Positions 33,311-41,073 of a stretch of DNA of 64,000 nucleotides are shown here, in pieces (the first letter of the stretch is position 1; every line of letters starts with the position of its first letter). Under the pieces are notes generated by a model. That model was not told the DNA's origin. It saw only the letters and a list, made by a program, of their open reading frames with translations, and did no database searches. This stretch comes from Geoalkalibacter halelectricus (GTDB lineage Bacteria; Desulfobacterota; Desulfuromonadia; Desulfuromonadales; Geoalkalibacteraceae): the NCBI RefSeq assembly GCF_025263685.1, contig NZ_CP092109.1:2853001-2917000 (forward strand), read 5' to 3'. The translations under genes and the position numbers were made by a program.

Positions 33311-35233
33311 ATGACGGTTTATCGACACTTTGTCACGATTCTGCCTGCCCTGATCGCGACCTTCCTGCTTTCTCTTCCCGCCTCGCCCTCCACGGCAGCA
33401 GAAATCTCCCCCGGCCTTCATGCCGCTTTGCAGCACGCTTCGCCAGAGCAGCCGCTGCCCATCATCCTCATTCTGGAGGCGCCCGAGGAGGTGCCCGATT
33501 TTGTCCGTCAGCGCGGCGGAAAGGCGCGTGCCTCCCTGGCGCGTGACCTGCGTGCGCGGGCCCGGGCCCGGGAGGCGCCGGTGGAGGCGTTTCTGCACCG
33601 GCGCGGCATCACCCAGGTCCAATCCCTGTGGCTGATCGACGGCCTGGCCTTGCGCGCGACGCCGACGCAGATCGCCGAACTGCAAACCCTGATCGAGGTG
33701 CGGGCCCTGCACCTCGACGAGCCTGCCGAGCCGCCGCCCGTGGAGGCGAGCTTCGCGCATTTTTCGCCGCGCTGGAACATCACGCGGGTGGGCGCTCCGC
33801 AGCTCTGGGAGCAGGGTTACGCCGGTGCCGGACAGGTGGTGGCGGTCATTGATACGGGTGTCGATCTCGCTCATCCCCTGCTGGGTCCGCGCTGGCGCGG
33901 CGGGAGCAACAGTTGGTTCGATCCCTTCGACGGCACCAGCGAGCCCGATGATTTTGCCGAAGGGCAGGGCGTGGCGCACGGCACGGCGGTCACCGGTGTG
34001 GTGGTGGCGGGCGAGGGGGTAGGTGTGGCGCCCGCAGCGCAATGGATCGCGGCACGCATCTTTCATCCCGAGCGCGCGACGCGCAGCTCGCACATCATTT
34101 CCGCCCTGCAGTGGACTCTGGATCCCGACGGCGACCCGGTCACCGACGATGCGCCCGCCGTGGTCAACGGCTCCTGGGGAATCAACGCGCAGAATTCCTG
34201 CAACACCGTTTATCGCCCTGCCATACAGGCGCTTAAGGCCGCCGGCATTGCCGTGGTGTTCGCCGCCGGCAACGCCGGTCCGCAAGCCGCTACCAGCGAA
34301 AGCCCCGCCAACTATGCCGAAAGCTATGCCGTGGGTGCCACCGACAGTCTCAACCGCATCGCCGGCTTTAGTTCGCGCGGCCCCTCGGCGTGCGGCGGCG
34401 GCATCTATCCGGATGTAACGGCGCCCGGGGTGAGCATCGTCAGTACCGACCTGGAAGGCGGTTTTGCCTCGGTTTCCGGAACCTCCTTCGCCGCGCCCCA
34501 CGTGGCCGGGGTGATGCTGTTGCTGCGCCAGGCATTCCCCACGGCCCCGGTGGCCGAAATCGAACAGGCTCTGCGCGCCGCGGCCGTGGATTTGGGACTC
34601 AGTGGTCCGGACAACAGCTTCGGCCACGGGCTGATCGATGCCCCGGCGGCTTACGATTATCTGGACTTCACGCCGGTGCCCGAGCTTTTGGCGCCCGAAA
34701 CGGATGCCCTGGTCGACGCCGGGGAAGTGACTCTTGCCTGGCGCCAAAAGCCCGACAGCTTCGGCGCTCCGGTGGAAAACCGGGTGCTGGTGGCGCTCGA
34801 TGCGGACTTCGCCCAGCCCCTGGAATGGGTAGCGGCGACCTCCGCGCCGGGTCCGGAGCGCCCAACCGCCGCAGCCGGCGCAGCCGGCGCCGTGCTGCTG
34901 GCGGCCGGTCTGGCCGCGGCGGGCGGCCGGCGGCGCCTGGCAATGCGCGTTGTGCCCGCGATTTTGGTGGCGGCCCTGCTGTTTGCCTGCGGTGGGGGCG
35001 GCGGCGGGAGCGACCAGGATGGAAATCTGGGGCTGGTGGTGGTGATTGAGGATGGGGAGGCGGAGCAAGGCGGCGATGAAAACGCAGAATTCTTCCCGAC
35101 GGATGATCCGCAGGTGCGGACCCTGACTCTCACGGGACTGACCAGCGGCGCCACCTATTACTGGAAGGTGGTGGCGGAGAACGCGCGCGGCAGTCAGCGC
35201 GAAAGCGAGGTGCGCTCCTTTACCCTGGACTAG
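33311..35233 (+). CDS. Secreted S8 subtilisin-like protease with split fibronectin-type domain
   Basis: A 640-residue exported serine protease. Signal peptide about 1-30, an I9-like propeptide region (about 30-140), then the S8 domain with catalytic D181 (VAVIDTGVD), H223 (VAHGTAV) and S392 (SGTSFAAPH), plus the oxyanion NGSWG/AAGNAG region. From about residue 454 a fibronectin-III-like domain begins (PELLAPETDALVDAGEVTLAW) and is finished only at 593-640 (LTGLTSGATYYWKVVAEN). Between the halves lie two hydrophobic segments (about 521-538 and 547-559) around RRR at 540-542, and a lipobox-like LLFAC with Cys560 followed by six glycines. Its stop TAG is part of the target duplication of the downstream element. 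Confidence 0.93.
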   Translation: MTVYRHFVTILPALIATFLLSLPASPSTAAEISPGLHAALQHASPEQPLPIILILEAPEEVPDFVRQRGGKARASLARDLRARARAREAPVEAFLHRRGITQVQSLWLIDGLALRATPTQIAELQTLIEVRALHLDEPAEPPPVEASFAHFSPRWNITRVGAPQLWEQGYAGAGQVVAVIDTGVDLAHPLLGPRWRGGSNSWFDPFDGTSEPDDFAEGQGVAHGTAVTGVVVAGEGVGVAPAAQWIAARIFHPERATRSSHIISALQWTLDPDGDPVTDDAPAVVNGSWGINAQNSCNTVYRPAIQALKAAGIAVVFAAGNAGPQAATSESPANYAESYAVGATDSLNRIAGFSSRGPSACGGGIYPDVTAPGVSIVSTDLEGGFASVSGTSFAAPHVAGVMLLLRQAFPTAPVAEIEQALRAAAVDLGLSGPDNSFGHGLIDAPAAYDYLDFTPVPELLAPETDALVDAGEVTLAWRQKPDSFGAPVENRVLVALDADFAQPLEWVAATSAPGPERPTAAAGAAGAVLLAAGLAAAGGRRRLAMRVVPAILVAALLFACGGGGGGSDQDGNLGLVVVIEDGEAEQGGDENAEFFPTDDPQVRTLTLTGLTSGATYYWKVVAENARGSQRESEVRSFTLD

Positions 35234-35394
35234 GAGGCTGTCGGACTATCCGGGCCGAAGCGAAAATTTGGATGTTTGAGTCCGGATTTTGGCTCCTTTG
35301 AGAGTGCATAGCCGTAGCTACGTGCCGAAAAGGAGCCGGAATCCGGACCAAACAGCCGGATTTGTAGCCGGCTCATGGATAGTCCGACAGCCTC
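35234..35394. mobile_element. 161-bp hairpin element (MITE-like) with CTAG target duplication
   Basis: Ends are the perfect 18-base inverted repeats GAGGCTGTCGGACTATCC and GGATAGTCCGACAGCCTC. Interior arms GTTTGAGTCCGGATTTTGGC and their near-complement around 35330-35352 extend the fold, so the whole element can form one long hairpin. Both flanks are CTAG. It encodes nothing. A YTAR-like target and ends of this type fit the IS5 superfamily; the parent IS is not in the window. A deleted relative is at 17.57 kb. Confidence 0.85.
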
Positions 35395-36105
35395 CTAGAA
35401 CTTGCCCGCCGGGGGATTTCGCGTGGGATCGACGCGCTGTTGCACGACGGTGCCGAGGTTGTCGGCCAGGCCGGCTTCGGCCAGCAGCTGGCCCCAGGGC
35501 CGATTTCCTTCCCGGGCCTGGAAGTACACGGCCGTGGCCGGTCGGCCGCCGGCCTGGGCGATGAACACGGCGAGAATGGTCTGCTGGGGATCGCAGCCGG
35601 CTTCGTGCAGGGCGCGCAGGGTGGCGGCGTCGGCCAGACCCTGTTCGAGCAGCACCTGATCGATGACGGCGCGCGCCAGTACCTCGTCCCAACCGTCGCC
35701 TGCCTCCACGGGGGGAATGGCCAGATCGATGGCGTGTTTCTCCAGAACCTGGCTCCAGTGCGCGGCGCGCCGTCTTTCCTGCAATAGCGCGCGCGGCTCC
35801 AGGGACGAGAGGGCGGCGGCGCGATAGGCGATCCACAGATCCTCGTTGCTGGTGCCGGTCTGCTTGGCCATCACCACCTCGCGCTTGGAGCGCTCGAAAA
35901 CAGCGGCCAGCAGGGTGTTCTGGGCGCTGGCGAGGAAATAGGCGTCGGCGGCGGCCGGGCTGTCGGGGTCGTAGGAGCGATCCTGAAAGCAATGACAGGT
36001 GATGGTGGAGGTCATCGCCTGGGCACTTGTGACGGCCGCCGGCATCAGGAAAAGAAAAAACGGTAAAAAGCGCAAGGCCTTCGGCAGGGAGAGTGGATTC
36101 GGCAT
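35395..36105 (-). CDS. Exported protein of unknown function, 236 aa
   Basis: Begins MPNPLSLPKALRFLPFFLFLMP with a signal peptide ending near AQA (about residue 30), so periplasmic or outer surface. The mature part starts with TCHCFQDRSYDPDSP, two close cysteines, and is then largely helical (AAADAYFLASAQNTLL ...). A later CDPQQTILAVFIAQ segment has one more cysteine. No CXXCH haem motif. ATG at 36105 follows GGAG by eight bases; an upstream ATG at 36165 lacks a signal-like start. I do not recognise the family. It converges on the subtilase, with the hairpin element between them. Confidence 0.75.
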   Translation of the reverse strand: MPNPLSLPKALRFLPFFLFLMPAAVTSAQAMTSTITCHCFQDRSYDPDSPAAADAYFLASAQNTLLAAVFERSKREVVMAKQTGTSNEDLWIAYRAAALSSLEPRALLQERRRAAHWSQVLEKHAIDLAIPPVEAGDGWDEVLARAVIDQVLLEQGLADAATLRALHEAGCDPQQTILAVFIAQAGGRPATAVYFQAREGNRPWGQLLAEAGLADNLGTVVQQRVDPTRNPPAGKF

Positions 36106-36535
36106 CTTAACAACTCCAGGAAAAAAGATCGGCACGGCAGAATGATTGGAGAAAATCCTAACCAAACCCGCCGCGACCGTCCTTGACCAAAGTCAAAAAC
36201 CTCCGATGGGAAAAAAGTCCTTGTCTTTGCGACAGATTCCTGTATCATGCCGATCGACTGTCCCATGGGAGGACGGTGCGAACTTTTGCATTGCCCCCTG
36301 TCCCATCGCTCACTGACCCTCCTGCACCTGGTTCCTTTTTCTACGAGCCCGTGGCAACACTTAAGGTTGGCGAGGATGTTAGCGCCCCCCGCGACGATTC
36401 CCGCGTGGGGCCCAAGTGCCAGTCCTGATGTGTTGCGGCCGCTATTGTTCGGGAGATCTGTTTATCCCGACGGCCCGCACGCCACCTCGTATCGCCTTGC
36501 GTCCCCACCGAGGAACGCGAGGGGAAGGAATGTTC
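36106..36535 (+). other. Long leader region of the DEAD-box helicase gene
   Basis: About 430 bases divergent between an exported-protein gene and the helicase gene. The half nearest the helicase is GC-rich with no credible ORF; open frames at 36183 and 36247 have no family resemblance and poor starts. Cold-shock helicases often carry long structured leaders, and several short complementary stretches are visible (for example CCCCCCGCGACGATTCCCGC against GTGGGG). No known riboswitch consensus was recognised. Confidence 0.45.
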
Positions 36536-37852
36536 ATGTCGTTTGATCAACTGCAACTGGCCGCCCCGATTCTGCAAGCACTTCAAGGCTGCGGCTACAG
36601 CGCGCCGACGCCGATTCAGGCCAAGGCCATCCCCGAAATTCTCGCCGGGCGCGACGTGCTCGCCTCGGCCCAAACCGGTACCGGCAAAACCGCCGCCTTC
36701 ATGCTGCCCACCCTGCAGCGGCTCGCGACCCTGGTCAAGGGTTCCAAGGGCGCGCCGCGCGTGCTGGTGCTCACCCCTACCCGCGAACTGGCCGCCCAGG
36801 TCACCGACGCCACCCGTACCTACGGCCGCAACTTGCGGCTGCGCAGCGCCGTGATCCTGGGAGGCGTGCCCTACGGCCCGCAGTTCAAAAGCCTGGGCGG
36901 GCCCATCGACCTGGTGGTCGGCACCCCGGGGCGGATTATCGATCACCTTGAGCGCGGCAGCCTGGATCTGTCCCGCCTCGAGGTGCTGATCCTCGACGAG
37001 GCCGATCGCATGCTGGACATGGGCTTCAAGGAGGACGTGGAAAAGATCACCGCAGCCGCTCCGGCCGAGCGCCAGACGCTGCTGTTCACCGCCACCCTCG
37101 ATCGCACCATGGCCGATCTCGCCCGGCGCCTGCTGCGCGAGCCGGTACGTATCGACATCGCCGGGAAAAAGGTGACCCACGAGCATATCGTTCAGCACCT
37201 GCACGTGGCCGACAACATTCATCACAAAAAGCGCCTGCTCCAGCATTTTGCCGGGGATCAGGCGGTGACGCGCGCCATCATCTTCTCCGCGACCAAGCGC
37301 GACGCCGACAGCCTGGCGCGTGAGCTGAACGCCGGGGGCCATCGCGCCGCCGCCCTGCACGGCGACATGAGCCAGGGGGCGCGCAATCGCACCGTGGGCG
37401 ATCTGCGCCGCGGCAAGATCCGTCTGCTGGTGGCCACCGACGTGGCGGCGCGCGGCCTCGACGTGTCGGGTATCAGCCACGTGATCAATTTTGATCTGCC
37501 CCAGTCGGCGGAAGACTACGTGCACCGCATCGGTCGCACCGGGCGCGCCGGCGCTTCTGGCATCGCCATTTCCTTTGCCGGCGGCGACGACGCCTTGCGC
37601 CTGCAGCGCATCGAGCGTTACATCGGCCAGCGTCTCAATCAGTCGGTGATTTCCGGCCTGGAACCGACCCGGCCCTTGCAGACCGCGCGCCCCTCGGGCT
37701 CCGGGCGGCCGGGCAAAGGGCGCACGGGCGCCGCGCCGGGTAACTTTCGCGGCAATAAGGGCAAGGATTTCGGCGCGCGCGGAGAGCGCAGCGCGCGGCC
37801 CGAACGCAAGGGACCGGTCATCGAGTACCGTAGCCGCAGAAACGGCGCGTAA
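36536..37852 (+). CDS. DEAD-box ATP-dependent RNA helicase, RhlE type
   Basis: A 438-residue RNA helicase. Motifs in order: Q-motif FDQLQLAAPILQALQGCGYS...PTPIQ, Walker A AQTGTGKT, PTRELA, DEAD, motif III here FTATLD where SAT is usual, ATDVAARGLDV, and HRIGRTGRAG. A basic Gly/Arg-rich tail (about 375-438) resembles RhlE/CsdA RNA-binding tails. Start: two ATG codons lie at 36530 and 36536, each with a purine-rich site; MSFDQLQL is the usual beginning. Likely roles are ribosome assembly or mRNA decay. Confidence 0.94.
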   Translation: MSFDQLQLAAPILQALQGCGYSAPTPIQAKAIPEILAGRDVLASAQTGTGKTAAFMLPTLQRLATLVKGSKGAPRVLVLTPTRELAAQVTDATRTYGRNLRLRSAVILGGVPYGPQFKSLGGPIDLVVGTPGRIIDHLERGSLDLSRLEVLILDEADRMLDMGFKEDVEKITAAAPAERQTLLFTATLDRTMADLARRLLREPVRIDIAGKKVTHEHIVQHLHVADNIHHKKRLLQHFAGDQAVTRAIIFSATKRDADSLARELNAGGHRAAALHGDMSQGARNRTVGDLRRGKIRLLVATDVAARGLDVSGISHVINFDLPQSAEDYVHRIGRTGRAGASGIAISFAGGDDALRLQRIERYIGQRLNQSVISGLEPTRPLQTARPSGSGRPGKGRTGAAPGNFRGNKGKDFGARGERSARPERKGPVIEYRSRRNGA

Positions 37853-37883
37853 GCGATCGGAAAAAAGAAAGATATAAGGAAAG

Positions 37884-37920
37884 AAAAGAGGCGGCGTCCC
37901 CATGGGGCGCCGCCTCTTTT
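37884..37920. terminator. Bidirectional intrinsic terminator
   Basis: Stem AAAAGAGGCGGCG / CGCCGCCTCTTTT with further pairing of CCCC and GGGG around the centre. A-run before and T-run after, so it can act for the helicase (plus) and for the Fe-S protein gene (minus). Confidence 0.92.
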
Positions 37921-37930
37921 CTTTCCGCGG

Positions 37931-38803
37931 TTATCCGAAATCCCCCGGTACCCGTGCCTCGCAGGGAATCTTGACCTGACACAGCCCGCAAGGGGTGGCT
38001 CCGGCGCCGATTCTTTCAGCGGTATAAGGAGTGGTGACCTCGCGGATGTAGGTGTGGCAGCGCTCCTTGTCGTGGCCGTGGGCGGTGGTGATGGCGTTCA
38101 CGGGGCAGCGCCGCACGCAGGCGCCGCAGGTGCCGCGCGCATACCACAGGCACCAGGCCTGATGGTCGTCGCCGTAGGGGCGCGCGCTCACGGGCAGCTC
38201 CAGGCGCGTGACCACCGAGCCGAAGCGCACCGCCTTGCCCCAGGGGGTAATGAGACCGTCGGAGAGGCCGAAAGTGCCCAGACCGGCGATAAAGGCGGTG
38301 TGACGCTCCGACCAGTTGGAGGCCAGGCCGAAGCGCTCGGACTGACGGTAAGCGAAACCCGGCAGGCGTTCCGGGGCGACGGCGGGATGACCGGCTTGGG
38401 TGAGAGTTGCCGCCAGGTGCAGGCGCAATTCGCAGTTGAACTGCTCGCCGAAAAGGCGCGACCGCGCCCAACGATCGGCGGGCAGTTGCGTTTCCCGGGC
38501 CTGATCCCGGCGGGTGGCGGCGGTTTGCGGCAGCACGTAGCTGATCACGCGTAACGCGCTTGCGGGCGCGGGCAATTCGGGAAAAGCCAGGGCGAAGGCC
38601 TCTTCGGGTGTCCAGTAGAAGGGGCCGAGCATGTCTTTGAACTGCATGAACCAGGGATCGTTGCCTGCGGCCACGGCCAAATGCGGCCTGTCCCAGGCCT
38701 TTTCGTGCTCGTCCGGGTGCAGGCGGTTGGCGGGGGAGTTGCGCCAGAATTCTTCCAGAACGTCTTGCACCCAAGCGATGGGAGTGTTTTTTTCGCTCGC
38801 CAT
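37931..38803 (-). CDS. QueG-like 4Fe-4S protein
   Basis: A 290-residue protein related to epoxyqueuosine reductase and to the reductive-dehalogenase Fe-S domain. Two clusters are indicated: CGACVRRCPVNAI and, after CHTYIREV, CGLCQVKIPCE. The N-terminal half has no B12 domain typical of QueG, so a queuosine role is doubtful. No signal peptide. It is flanked by a strong terminator on the 3' side and stands alone. Function unassigned; oxidoreductase by cluster content only. Confidence 0.82.
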   Translation of the reverse strand: MASEKNTPIAWVQDVLEEFWRNSPANRLHPDEHEKAWDRPHLAVAAGNDPWFMQFKDMLGPFYWTPEEAFALAFPELPAPASALRVISYVLPQTAATRRDQARETQLPADRWARSRLFGEQFNCELRLHLAATLTQAGHPAVAPERLPGFAYRQSERFGLASNWSERHTAFIAGLGTFGLSDGLITPWGKAVRFGSVVTRLELPVSARPYGDDHQAWCLWYARGTCGACVRRCPVNAITTAHGHDKERCHTYIREVTTPYTAERIGAGATPCGLCQVKIPCEARVPGDFG

Positions 38804-38922
38804 GTAATCCTCCGGCAGTTAACCGGCCCGCCTTGATTGGGCGGGCAAGAGTGAAGAATCTTCACTTTGACCCGAATCTTACCAATCCAGGTTTAGCGCA
38901 TTGCCGCCGGAAACTCAAGGGG

Positions 38923-39723
38923 CTATCCCCGCGAAAAACCGCGCGGTATGGCTCTGCTGAGGATGAAGAGCAGGGTGGCGGCGACCACGATGGAGGGTCC
39001 GGTCGGGGTGTCCCAGTAGAGGGAGGCGGTCAGACCGCCGCCCACCGCCAGGGCGCCGATGAGACTCGCGAACGCGGCCATGGCTTCGGGGGAGCGGGCC
39101 AGGCGGCGCGCCGCGGCCGCCGGGATGATGAGCAGGGCGGTGACCAGAACGACGCCGACGATCTTCATCATCACCGCCACCACCAGGGCCAGCAGGGCGG
39201 TGTAGAGCCACTGCACGAAATCGACCGCCACTCCGTCCACACGGGCCAGATCCTCATGCACGGTGATGGCGAGCAGCGGGCGCCAGACCGTGGCCAGGGC
39301 GGTGACGGCGAGCAGCCCGCCGCCGAAAATCCAGGCCAGATCCGCGCGCGTGACCGCCAGGATGTCGCCGAACAGGTAGGCCATGAGATCAATGCGCACA
39401 TCCTGTAAAAAGGCCAGGGCCACCAGCCCCAGGGCCAGGGAGCTGTGGGCGAGGATGCCGAGCAGGGTATCGCTGGCCAATTCGCGCTGGCGTTGCAGGA
39501 GAAACAGCAGCAGCGCCAGCAGTTGGCAGACGGCGATCACCGCCAGGGTCGGATCCAGGTGCAGCAAAAAGCCCAGGGCGATGCCGAGCAGCGCGCTGTG
39601 AGCCAGGGTGTCGCCGAAGTAGGCCAGGCGCCGCCACACCATGAACACCCCGAAGGGACCGGCGACCGCCGCGACGCCGAGGCCGCCGAGCAGGGCGCGC
39701 AGGAGAAAATTATCGAGAATCAT
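38923..39723 (-). CDS. znuB: Zinc ABC transporter permease ZnuB
   Basis: ABC-3 family permease of 266 residues with about eight membrane helices (first PFGVFMVWRRLAYFGDTLAHSALLGIALG is characteristic). Its ATG overlaps the znuC stop (ATGA). Third gene of the zur-znuC-znuB operon on the minus strand, opposite znuA. Confidence 0.94.
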   Translation of the reverse strand: MILDNFLLRALLGGLGVAAVAGPFGVFMVWRRLAYFGDTLAHSALLGIALGFLLHLDPTLAVIAVCQLLALLLFLLQRQRELASDTLLGILAHSSLALGLVALAFLQDVRIDLMAYLFGDILAVTRADLAWIFGGGLLAVTALATVWRPLLAITVHEDLARVDGVAVDFVQWLYTALLALVVAVMMKIVGVVLVTALLIIPAAAARRLARSPEAMAAFASLIGALAVGGGLTASLYWDTPTGPSIVVAATLLFILSRAIPRGFSRG

Positions 39724-40457
39724 GGCGTTTTCTCCTGGCGATGGCGGTGTTGGCGATCATGGCTGTAGATGGCGAGGCTGTCGGCGCGGGCGCCGAACAA
39801 TTCGATGAAGGCGCTGTTCCGGGCGATGGCTTCGGGAGTGCCGGTGCAGCAGATGTGGCGGTTGAGGCACACCACGCGGTCGGTGGCGCCCATGACCAGG
39901 TGTAGATCGTGGGACACGAGCAGGATGGCGCAGCCGAGGCGCCGCCGCAGGCTGCCGAGGTACTGATAGAAATCCTGCTGGCCGTGCACGTCGATGCCCT
40001 GGGTCGGTTCATCGAGGACCAGAAGTTGGGGGCGGTTGAGCTGGGCGCGCACCAGCAGCACGCGCTGCAATTCGCCGCCGGAGAGCTTCTGCAAGGGGCG
40101 GTCGGCCAGGTGCCTGAGTCCCGCGCCTTCGAGTTCATTCAAGGGATCGAGGCCCCCGGCGGGCGCCAGCTTGAGAAAACCGCGCACGCTCAGGGGAAAG
40201 GTCTCGTCGAGGTTGAGGCGCTGGGGAACATAGCCCAGGCGCAGGCCGGGGCAGCGCCAGACCTCGCCGCGATCGGGCCTGAGCAGGCCCAGGGCGATGC
40301 GCAGGAGCGTGGTTTTGCCCGCGCCGTTGGGGCCGACGATGGTGAGGATTTCATCGGCCTGAACCTCCAGGTCGATGTCCTTGAGGACTTCCCGCGCTCC
40401 CAGGCGTACCCCCACCCCGGACACGCGCAGCAACGACTGGCTCGCCACCCCGGACAT
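39720..40457 (-). CDS. znuC: Zinc ABC transporter ATP-binding protein ZnuC
   Basis: A 245-residue ATPase: Walker A GPNGAGKTTL, signature LSGGELQRVLL, Walker B LLVLDEPTQGID and H-loop VSHD. It starts only three bases after the zur stop. Works with ZnuB and the periplasmic ZnuA to import Zn(II). Confidence 0.95.
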   Translation of the reverse strand: MSGVASQSLLRVSGVGVRLGAREVLKDIDLEVQADEILTIVGPNGAGKTTLLRIALGLLRPDRGEVWRCPGLRLGYVPQRLNLDETFPLSVRGFLKLAPAGGLDPLNELEGAGLRHLADRPLQKLSGGELQRVLLVRAQLNRPQLLVLDEPTQGIDVHGQQDFYQYLGSLRRRLGCAILLVSHDLHLVMGATDRVVCLNRHICCTGTPEAIARNSAFIELFGARADSLAIYSHDRQHRHRQEKTP

Positions 40458-40460
40458 CCC

Positions 40461-40952
40461 TTAGCCTCGGCACTGGGGACAGAGGCCGAGAATTTCCACC
40501 GTCTGCCGGCGCGGCGCGAAGCCCGATGCGTGGCTGCTGCGGGCGATGGCGGCGCTGATGTCGGCGTCGTCGAGTTCGACCAGATCCTGACACTGCTCAC
40601 AGATCAGGAATTGTCCGCAATGCTCCTCGCCGGGGCGCACGCAGCCGACGAAGGCGTTGAGAGAGGAGACGCGGTGAATGAGACCCTGCTCCAGGAGAAA
40701 ATCCAGGGCGCGATAGACCGTCGGCGGCGCGGCCGAGCCCTGCTCCTGCAAGCGGGCCAGAACGGCGTAGGCCCCCACCGGCTTGTGGCTGCTCCACACC
40801 AGCTCCAGGACCCGGCGGCGCAAATCGGTCAGGCGTGCGCCGCGCTCGCGGCAAATGGCTTCAGCGGCGTCGAGGGCGCCGGCCACGCAGCGCTCGTGGT
40901 CGTGGTCCTGGCTGGGAAAGGGATGCTCGGGACAGGTTTCCAAGAAATTCAA
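40461..40952 (-). CDS. zur: Fur-family zinc uptake regulator Zur
   Basis: A 163-residue Fur-fold repressor. N-terminal segment carries two histidines and cysteine (CPEHPFPSQDHDHERC), then the winged helix (GAYAVLARLQEQGSAAPPTVYRALDFL), with CGQFLICEQCQDLVEL and a final CPQC for structural zinc. Placement at the head of znuCB, opposite znuA, with a palindromic site between, points to Zur rather than Fur. The iron regulator of the window is the gene at 5.8 kb. Confidence 0.93.
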   Translation of the reverse strand: MNFLETCPEHPFPSQDHDHERCVAGALDAAEAICRERGARLTDLRRRVLELVWSSHKPVGAYAVLARLQEQGSAAPPTVYRALDFLLEQGLIHRVSSLNAFVGCVRPGEEHCGQFLICEQCQDLVELDDADISAAIARSSHASGFAPRRQTVEILGLCPQCRG

Positions 40953-40967
40953 CCTCCTATTTTCAGC

Positions 40968-40995
40968 TTGACAATGTTATAACCTAACATATGCT
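40968..40995 (+). promoter_or_regulatory. znuA promoter with Zur operator
   Basis: TTGACA at 40968-40973 and TATGCT at 40990-40995 with 16-base spacing. Inside lies the palindrome ATGTTA-TAACC-TAACAT (40974-40990), a Zur-box-type sequence. It lies in the divergent region so it can repress both znuA and the zur-znuC-znuB operon. Confidence 0.75.
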
Positions 40996-41023
40996 GGTGG
41001 GCAAAAGGAAAAGTTCGTTGTCC

Positions 41024-41050
41024 GTTGCTCAGCACTCAGCACTCAGTATC
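41024..41050 (+). repeat. Heptamer repeats in the znuA leader
   Basis: GTTGCTC, AGCACTC, AGCACTC, AGTATC: tandem heptamers of the TCAGCAC family, between the Zur-controlled promoter and the ribosome site of znuA. Confidence 0.8.
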
Positions 41051-41073
41051 TATTGCATTATGGAGGTTCCGTG

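Noticed and set aside
36183-36428. 81-codon frame before the helicase gene
   Set aside because: No ribosome site and it is in the GC-rich leader; translation has no known features.
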